From Bacteroidota bacterium (lineage in GTDB: Bacteria; Bacteroidota; Bacteroidia; AKYH767-A; OLB10): a stretch of 21,270 bases of DNA. The notes below the pieces were generated by a model, which did not search any database, was not told the DNA's origin, and saw only the letters and a list, made by a program, of their open reading frames with translations. Shown here in pieces: positions 15,401 to 21,270 of the stretch (the stretch's first letter is position 1; every line of letters starts with the position of its first letter). Where the stretch lies: positions 1 through 21,270 of the forward strand of contig JADJOH010000001.1 of assembly GCA_016713925.1 (NCBI GenBank). Reading direction: 5' to 3'. Both the position numbers and the translations under genes were made by a program.

Positions 15401-15737
15401 ATGCGTAAACTAAAAATAATCTTAAGTTTAATAACCATTATTATAGTCTCAGATTCTCTGTATAGTCAGAGTTTGCGTCAGGATAGCTTATTTGTCCCCG
15501 ATCAGCTTCGGCAATACCAGTTTCAGTTAGAGGAACCGGTGCAATCTATTGAAAAACTGCGCTATGAAAAAGTGAAGAACCCATAAAAGGAACTTTGTCG
15601 CCGGATGGAAAAAGGGTGATTATGGAAAATTATAAAAAGGACAACGGGTGAAATTAGATGCCATTTATCCGGATGGGCGAAGAGTAGAAGTCAGTAAGAG
15701 CCCTTGCTTCATTGATCCGGTCTCGTATGAATTATAA
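15401..15737 (+). CDS. small secreted protein of unknown function, frame-broken
   Basis: The N-terminus MRKLKIILSLITIIIVSDSLYSQ is a clear signal peptide (basic start, hydrophobic core, small residue before the predicted cut), so the product is exported. The mature part starts SLRQDSLFVPDQLRQYQFQLEEP. Near 15583 and again near 15645 the frame shifts, and the reconstructed protein continues PIKGTLSPDGKRVIMENYKKG, RVKLDAIYPDGRRVEVSKSPCFIDPVSYEL before TAA at 15735-15737. About 111 residues in all. The SPDGKRV and YPDGRRVEV stretches look like paired beta strands, but I do not recognise the family. It is convergent with the MuiA gene and shares a terminator with it. Confidence 0.6.
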
Positions 15738-15766
15738 AAGGACGACCTGTTGAGAGTCGCCCTTTT
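15736..15766. terminator. bidirectional intrinsic terminator
   Basis: AAAAGGACGAC (15736-15746) pairs with GTCGCCCTTTT (15756-15766) with one mismatch, around a 9-base loop. T-rich ends on both strands would serve both the small secreted gene (+) and the MuiA gene (-). The left arm overlaps the stop codon at 15735-15737. Confidence 0.75.
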
Positions 15767-15788
15767 AGTTTAAATTTATTTAAGTGTT

Positions 15789-17400
15789 TTACAAACCCAA
15801 TATTTGTTTATCCTTAGGATATTTCACCTTAAAGACAGTCGCTTTTTTGCTGTTTCACCTGCAGGAATCTGCAATTTCCATTTGACTTCTCCGGTTTCGG
15901 TATTGTGTTCCCCACCACTCAACTCTTCCACTTTCACTTCAATATCTTTTTGCATGGTGAGCGGAATTTGATCATAAAGCAGGATACTGATCGCCTCTTT
16001 TTTTCCATTTTTTATACTGATATCATAAGAAAGAGAGCGTTCCTTATTTCCACCAAATAATTTAGAGCCACTCAAATCCTTTAACTTCTCACGTTTAACC
16101 ACGATTCGTTTATCGCGACCCAATGAAATTTCTAGTGTATCATTGGTTTCTGCAGGATTGACAAATGACTCTCCAACATAAGCTCCGTCAAAGTAAATAT
16201 TGGCTCCTCCGGCGGTCAGACTTAATTCTTCCCATCCGGTGATGCGTGCAGTTAAAAATGCATCTGCATCCAACTTTGGAAGGACAATCTAATTGTAGTC
16301 CGCTTTTAATGAATGCTTTTGAATTTCTACCTGATAATCCTGGCCATCAGAAGGGATAGAGTAGGGCTGTTGAATCTCAAAGCTGGAAGAAAGTTGATTT
16401 TCACTCATAATAACGGAAACATTCTTCATATCCTGCTGATCCTGTTCCATGGAGCATTACTGCACCTTCAGCAACAGCAGGTGCAGAAGGCATATCCATT
16501 CGTTTTGATTTCTCCTGAACAGAATACATTGGACGAGGTTGGTAAAAGTTGAGATACCATGGATTTAAAAAGGGGCGCTCGCTTCCTATTGCAGGATTCC
16601 CTGTGCTTAAACTTAACCGTACCTGATTCCAATCCTCACCTGAACTTTGATTTACTTTCGCTTTGTAGACCAGTTCAACAGGACTGTTTACATCTTTAAC
16701 TTTAATGTCATAAATGCATACCAGGTGACATTGGAGTTAATGACATAACTGAAATCAAAGAAGACATGGTTCGCGAACGTGCATCTACCTTCACAATAAT
16801 ATTTCCGGTGGGCTGCTGCTGCTCTGACGAAGCACATTCAGTTGTTGCTGTATTTTTCCCGATCTGTTCGTTCAGCTTCTTTTCTTTAAGTTGAGTCATC
16901 AGCTGATCTTCCTTTAATTCGCCCATCTTCTTAATGAAGTAATCAACTACCGGCTCCAGTTCATCCACGAGTACCCGTTGTTAGCACCTCAATTGATTTA
17001 TTCGCCTGGAGAAGGGCTTGCGTTTGGACAGGACAACGATTTTATTTTTACCTGTTGCAGTCGAAGACTTAATGAATCAGGTCTTGTTCAAGAAATGAAA
17101 TTTCCTTGGATTTTTCTTTTCTACAGAATAATTTTGCTGAAACTGAGCACCAGAATAGTGGCATCCCCGGTTACTTTTAAGCTAGCACTTTCGGATTTAT
17201 ATACGGTGGAAGTCCGTCGAGGGGACGACTTCACGGAATCCGGGATTCAGGGTTGCTTTGGCTGTTCTGGTGACCGTGCACCATTTGAAAGATTTTTACC
17301 TTCCTTGATTTCTGAAGTGCCCACCCATACAGGATCCTGAGCTTTTACACAGACATGGCAGCAACAGCGTTGCGGGCATGAAACGAATGATGATCTTCAT
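15789..17400 (-). CDS. MuiA-family / DUF4139 protein, heavily frame-broken
   Basis: Predicted exported protein of the mucoidy-inhibitor MuiA (DUF4139, DUF4140) family. ATG at 17400 gives MKIIIRFMPATLLLPCL, a signal peptide, then in another frame AQDPVWVGTSEIKE. A coiled-coil region lies at about 16850-16965 (YFIKKMGELKEDQLMTQLKEKKLNEQIG). The DUF4139 part includes VELVYKAKVNQSSGEDWNQVRLSLSTGNP (about 16600-16680), LTARITGWEELSLTAGGANIYFDGAYVGESF (about 16170-16260), LEISLGRDKRIVVKREKLKD, and EVKVEELSGGEHNTETGEVKWKLQIPAGET. The last frame change gives VKYPKDKQILGL, TAA at 15789-15791. Length of about 535 residues is normal. Function is poorly known; MuiA lowers mucoidy when overexpressed in E. 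coli. It diverges from recF. Confidence 0.85.
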
Positions 17401-17549
17401 ATTGTTGACGAAATTAATTGTTTAACAGTAGGGCGGAAAATTATTAAAAATTCCGTAATGATTGGATTGTTTTAATCTGTTCTTCATGCTAAATCTTTCC
17501 AATGTTCAATTTGAGCAATACTTTCAAGATGATTCTGCTTAAATTACAC

Positions 17550-17559
17550 TATTTTTTTG
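17550..17559 (+). promoter_or_regulatory. TATTTTTTTG, likely -7 element of recF
   Basis: Reads TA, seven T and G, and would match TAnnTTTG if the T run were over-called by two. It ends 4 nt before the ATG at 17564, the same spacing as for selU, the methyltransferase and the small secreted gene. Confidence 0.35.
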
Positions 17560-17563
17560 TGAG

Positions 17564-18643
17564 ATGTTTTTACGCAGACTTACCCTATTCAATTTTAAAA
17601 TTACGATGGGGGCGAATTTAGTTTCAGCAGAAGGAGCCCAATGGTTTACCGGTCAAAACGGCAGCGGTAAGACCAATATCCTCGATGCGATCCATTATCT
17701 CTGTTTGTGCAAAGAGCTATTTCAATTCGGAGATGCCTTTCCATGAAGCATCTTCAATCGTTCTTCCAATCAACGGAACGCAGATTAGGCGGAAAAACGA
17801 AAGAAATATTGGTGCTGGTCAAAACAGACAAAAAAAGAGCATTAAAAGGAATCAAAAGGAGTATTCCCGACTGGGAGAACATGTTGGATTATTACCTTTG
17901 GTTATGGGCGCAGTTGACGGAGCTCATCAGTAGGGGAAGTGAAGAGAGAAAATTAATGGACAGTATTATTGCCAATATAATCATCCATATCTGGATGATC
18001 TGATGTGGCTTACAATCATTCGTGCACAACAACAGAATGCTGCCCTTCTCAAGCAAACTGCAAGGGAGGCTTTAACTGATGCCTCTCTTTGTAAGTCTGG
18101 GATAAAGAACTGGCAGTGTGTGGTGAAAAAATTTATCTTGTCAGGGAAAGATTTTGTGGAGCATTTTCACCCTTATTTCAGGGAATCCTATGCCTACCAA
18201 CAATAGCGAAGAAGCAGGATTGAAATAATTTGTAGTCTTGAACATGAAAATCTTCAATCCCAATTAAACAAAACGCTAAAAAGATCTAATTCTACAATAT
18301 ACTACTGCAGGAATTCATAAGGATGATCTGACACTCACTTTAAATGGTCATCCTGCAAAACGTATCGGATCTCAGGGACAGCAAAATCAGTTATCCTTGC
18401 CTTAAAACTTGCACAATTCAAAGTCATTAAAAGAAACGGCGTGGGTTAAAACCTATACTCCTGCTGGATGATATTTTTGACAAGTTAGATTTAAACAGGA
18501 TTACCCGACTCCTTGGGAATTGGTCAGTAAAGAAACCTTCGGACAACTCTTCATCACAGATACCGAAGATCATGTAAGAAAAGTCTTTCAGACCATAGGT
18601 GTCCCACTCCACCACCTTTCCTGTAATAAATAAGCCTGTGTAA
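17564..18643 (+). CDS. recF: DNA replication/repair protein RecF, heavily frame-broken
   Basis: RecF is an ATP-binding SMC/ABC-like protein that loads RecA at gapped DNA with RecO and RecR. The start MFLRRLTLFNFK matches Bacteroidota RecF. The Walker A motif GQNGSGKTNILDAIHYLCLCK (about 17655-17715) is clear. Further blocks in other frames are KRNQKEYSRLGEHVGLLPLV (about 17835-17905), GSEERKLMDSII, NAALLKQ, GKDFVEHFHPYFRESYAY (about 18140-18200), the signature RIGSQGQQ (about 18360-18390) followed by LALKLAQF, the Walker B stretch PILLLDDIFDKLDLNRI (about 18450-18500), and GQLFITDTEDH-like residues. It ends VINKPV with TAA at 18641-18643. About 360 residues, normal length. Divergent from the MuiA gene and convergent with the sugar transferase. 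Confidence 0.88.
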
Positions 18644-18669
18644 TTCATTTGATCAACGGATTGACACCA

Positions 18670-20095
18670 CTATGCTAACAAAGACGTTTGATGGTATAAA
18701 ACAATATTTTAAAATCCAGAGACAAGGACATATTTTCAATATAAATGATGTCATACTTTAAGCGTTAGATCATTTCCTCCACATTCTGCATATCCATACT
18801 TGCTTACTTACAACACATAATTCCCGGACGTACTTTATACAAATAAGCGTGATGGCAAGCGCTCTCTGCATAATCTGATCCTATAAAATACTGCCGTTCG
18901 GACGAGGGCCAACCAATGAAGCATATCTCTCCGATTAAAACGTTATAAAACTGGCAGGATTTCATCCAAACGAATCGCTCTCATAAATTTTCCAAAAGGA
19001 GTAATTCGGCTATCATTATACACTGGAAAGCATCAGCGCACCCTTTTCAGCACCCAAAACATCGATCGAAACTTATAAATGGAAAAAGGATTTCCATGCG
19101 GTCGAATTCTCTAGACAAAAGAAAATGGGGCTCGTGACGTCCTTTAATAATGATTGCTGTTGTTATATAAACCGGACTGAGCAGGACCCGGGGGAAAAAC
19201 AAAAGAACTACAATATCAATAATTCTCTTCAAAGATTGTTGTAAACCGGCATCAAGAAGGATTAATAATAATCAATGGCGACCCGAAAATCGAAGAGTCA
19301 TTTTCACAGTTCCTGCAAGAATATCATACATGTCAGGAATGATTTTGATTACTAACATCTTTATCTTCCAGTTCATTGATAATTCTTCCTATAAACTCGT
19401 GTTCCGAGGACTCAATGGCAATAATAATTTCTTCGATTTTATGCTCATCAATCAATCGTGTTAAATCTTCCAATCCCACCCAAATAGGGCAATAAACTGC
19501 CCGAAATACTTTCCCGTTATTATGATCAACATGGACCGAAAGCCAATAAACTTATAACCCTGACTTAAAACTTCGGTTTCGTACTCATTAAATAGGTTCA
19601 CGGCCGTTGACTGCTTCCAATTATCGGAAGTAGGAAGCCAATTTTCTATATCTTAATTCTTCGGGCAGTATGGGGTGGTTATCAGAAATCGCACAAAGCA
19701 GTTATCCCGAAATGCAGAAAAAACAGAACGAAAAATGCTGTAATAGCTTTTATAGGAAACGATGGCATCATCAAGCAGGAGGGAGAAAAAAAAATAATAA
19801 TTGCTCCAATATGAGGAGACATACATGGTCAGAGCCAAATTCCTGTAGTCTTGATTTCAGGTAGATATCATTGTAGAAGTTCCTACCGAGAAGGCATAAA
19901 TGGCCACCCAGGCCCAATCGGTAAAACAGTAATCCCCAGATAAAAATTTTTATCCGGAACAAAAGGAACGACTTCCATACAAAGCAGCCTCCAATTCCTG
20001 CTTTTTCCGAAGTAAATACAAAAATAGCCCACCCGAACATAGCCGATAAAAGATCCGCTATCACATACTTGATAAATTTGACGCGGTTTGTTCAT
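18670..20095 (-). CDS. polyprenyl-phosphate sugar transferase (Bac_transf/WcaJ-like), heavily frame-broken
   Basis: Predicted membrane enzyme that moves a sugar-1-phosphate from a nucleotide sugar to undecaprenyl phosphate, starting a surface polysaccharide repeat unit. ATG at 20095 opens MNKPRQIYQV; next frame VIADLLSAMFGWAIFVF (about 20015-20065), then DKNFYLGI, SLLLDDAIVSYKSYYSIF (about 19740-19800). The middle CoA-binding-like part has NLFNEYETEVLSQGYKFIGF (19545-19605) and IDEHKIEEIIIAIES. The catalytic Bac_transf domain shows SLKRIIDIVV (about 19205-19235), KFRSMF, the GPRP-like GWPRPERQYF, KVRPGIT, and LKYDIIYIENMSLSLDFKILFYTIK (18695-18770). I take TAG at 18670-18672 as the stop. Length about 475 residues is normal. 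It follows the lipoprotein gene by 4 bases and is likely in one operon. Confidence 0.87.
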
Positions 20096-20099
20096 TAAT

Positions 20100-20974
20100 T
20101 CAAAATCCAGCTTTAAATTATCAACGTAAACGGTACCTTCTGTCAATCCTCCTTTAGCGCTACGCGAAAATAAATCTTGAACTTCCACTTTTGTCGAATT
20201 CGCGCGTTTACATAGGGGCCTAAACGAATATAAATTTTGTTCCAGTCGGTTTTGTATTCAGGCAGATGATCAGGTTTTGTTTTTCACCGGAGAACGTGGT
20301 ACCAAAAGCCCATAATAAAGGCTGTATTGCAGCGATAATCCATTCTAAATAAACATCCTTTCGGGTATAAGTTGATAGCCATCACCAACGGTCCGGCATT
20401 CTACTCAAAATTGCCGCGGTCGTCACCTGCATTTTCGAACTTCGCCGACCTTCAAAACATCAGCAGAATCGGGTAAGATGTTTGCCAGGCTAATTCCTGT
20501 TGTATCCAGACTGATACCACCACCGCTGGTATCCTTTCCAAAATCTTCAGACCAGGTATGCCTTAGGCAGGAAGTAGGCTGATTGTATCCAGATCCACTT
20601 ACCTGACCAGGAATAAGGTCAACATCTGTTTCAAAAATCGATATAAAGGATAAAGTTCATTCGTGAGGCGATACCATTTGCTTCAATTCCCGCAGCGAAA
20701 CTAATTTTTTTCTTACCACTTTTAAAATCGGAAAACGAGCCGGTAATTCATGGGTCCACCACCAAGCACCATCTGCAAATACCCATACATCAGTGATCTT
20801 ACCTGAGGCTGATCCACAAGGTCGGATAATTTGAAGTTGTTTTAAATCCCTTTACTTCGATATGGGCGGGGAATTTCTTCATCAGGATTGATCAGATTGC
20901 ATGAAGCAAGGCAAAGTAAAATGGCTGAAACATAATACGAAAATCACTTGAATTACCTTCTTTGTCTTCTTCAA
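20100..20974 (-). CDS. lipoprotein of a Bacteroidota exopolysaccharide context, frame-broken
   Basis: A lipoprotein signal is readable as KVIQVIFVLCFSAILLCLASC with the lipobox LASC near 20905; Asn-Leu follow the Cys, so outer-membrane attachment is expected. The mature protein recovers NLINPDEEIP, AHIEVKGF, KITDVWVFADGAWWW and ELPARFPILKSGKKKISFAAGI (20700-20790), then TWSEDFGKDTSGGGISLDTTG (about 20505-20560). The end is KVEVQDLFSRSAKGGLTEGTVYVDNLKLDF with TGA at 20100-20102 if one T is added near 20104. It resembles conserved lipoproteins with a galactose-binding-like C-terminal part found beside sugar transferases in Bacteroidota. Start (TTG at 20972-20974, KKTKKVIQV) is uncertain. About 290 residues. 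Exact function is unknown. Confidence 0.75.
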
Positions 20975-20986
20975 TTCAGCTTAGTA

Positions 20987-21270
20987 CTATGAAACAATAG
21001 GGAGGAGTAATTTCAATTTATCAATGACCTGATAGGCCACATTCAAAGCGGCGTACCCACGTCATCAATAGAAACTTTGGGTGTTTATCACCTCTACAAT
21101 GGCTTCGGCAAAAGATCTTAACTCCTCCCGGATTGCGTTGGAATCTTCGACACCCGGGATTCTCAAAATATATTTGCTTTACCGGCTTTCCATCACCCAT
21201 TTCAAGAAGAACAGCTGAAGTGGATCAGGATCCTCTCTACTTCTTTCAGGAAAGAACGACTTCAGTGCTA
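20987..21270 (-). CDS. Gfo/Idh/MocA-family oxidoreductase, 3' end, frame-broken
   Basis: Only the C-terminal ~95 residues are in the window. The frames give GDGKPVKQIYFENPGVEDSNAIREELRSFAEAIV, then VSIDDV, then AALNVAYQVIDKLKLLLPIVS with TAG at 20987-20989. The NAIREELRSFAEAI...ALNVAYQVIDKL pattern is the usual end of NAD(P)-dependent Gfo/Idh/MocA sugar oxidoreductases. These convert nucleotide sugars or inositols. Its place just upstream of the lipoprotein and sugar transferase on the same strand fits sugar-nucleotide synthesis for a surface polysaccharide. The specific reaction cannot be told from this part. Confidence 0.7.

Noticed and set aside
16978..17340. 120-residue open frame on the plus strand
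   Set aside because: It is opposite the N-terminal half of the MuiA gene, whose broken frames still read family-correct; the plus frame has no recognisable features.

Overview
The window looks like chromosomal DNA from a member of the Bacteroidota (Sphingobacteriia/Chitinophagia-like). The evidence is a secreted protein with a type IX secretion (T9SS) sorting tail, split pntAA/pntAB/pntB transhydrogenase genes, phylum-typical families (short RsmI-like methyltransferase, DUF4139/MuiA, AIM24, a LASC-lipobox lipoprotein next to a sugar transferase), TAnnTTTG promoter -7 elements, and almost no Shine-Dalgarno sequences. The sequence carries many single-base frame breaks. The middle (about 4.7-14.1 kb) is mostly intact, while both ends (1-1.2 kb and 15.4-21.3 kb) are broken every 100-200 bases. 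I read this mainly as indel error in a noisy long-read assembly, so most broken genes below are probably intact in the organism. They are given with reconstructed full spans.

Layout. 1-1155 (+): 3' part of a T9SS-sorted secreted protein. 1606-2296 (-): RsmI-like methyltransferase. 2381-3636 (-): membrane-anchored metallophosphoesterase. 3655-3850: repeat-rich spacer. 3894-4539 (-): pdxH. 4749-5339 (+): YqgE/AlgH, followed by a terminator. 5437-5542: octamer-like repeat array. 5647-7782 (+): selU(mnmH)-selD, a selenium unit for tRNA 2-selenouridine. 7908-9363: complete IS4-family element with perfect inverted repeats and a palindromic 10-bp target duplication. 9519-12796 (-): transhydrogenase operon pntAA - four-helix-bundle gene - pntAB - pntB; pntB lacks two internal segments. 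12944-14096 (+): small conserved hypothetical gene coupled to a PhnP-like metallo-beta-lactamase-fold hydrolase. 14188-14946 (-): AIM24/TIGR00266 protein with 11 copies of a heptamer directly in front of its start. 15033-15310: second copy of the dispersed spacer repeat. 15401-15737 (+): small secreted protein. 15789-17400 (-): MuiA/DUF4139. 17564-18643 (+): recF. 18670-21270 (-): polysaccharide-type operon of a Gfo/Idh/MocA oxidoreductase (3' end), a lipoprotein and a polyprenyl-phosphate sugar transferase.

Most genes are household functions: cofactor and redox metabolism, tRNA selenation, DNA repair and surface polysaccharide. I see no convincing new multi-gene system. The most interesting signals are TAnnTTTG promoter elements lying only 4-10 nt before several start codons (leaderless or near-leaderless genes), heptanucleotide repeats at several spacers, the IS insertion in a palindromic repeat, the four-helix-bundle gene inside the pnt operon, and the gapped pntB.
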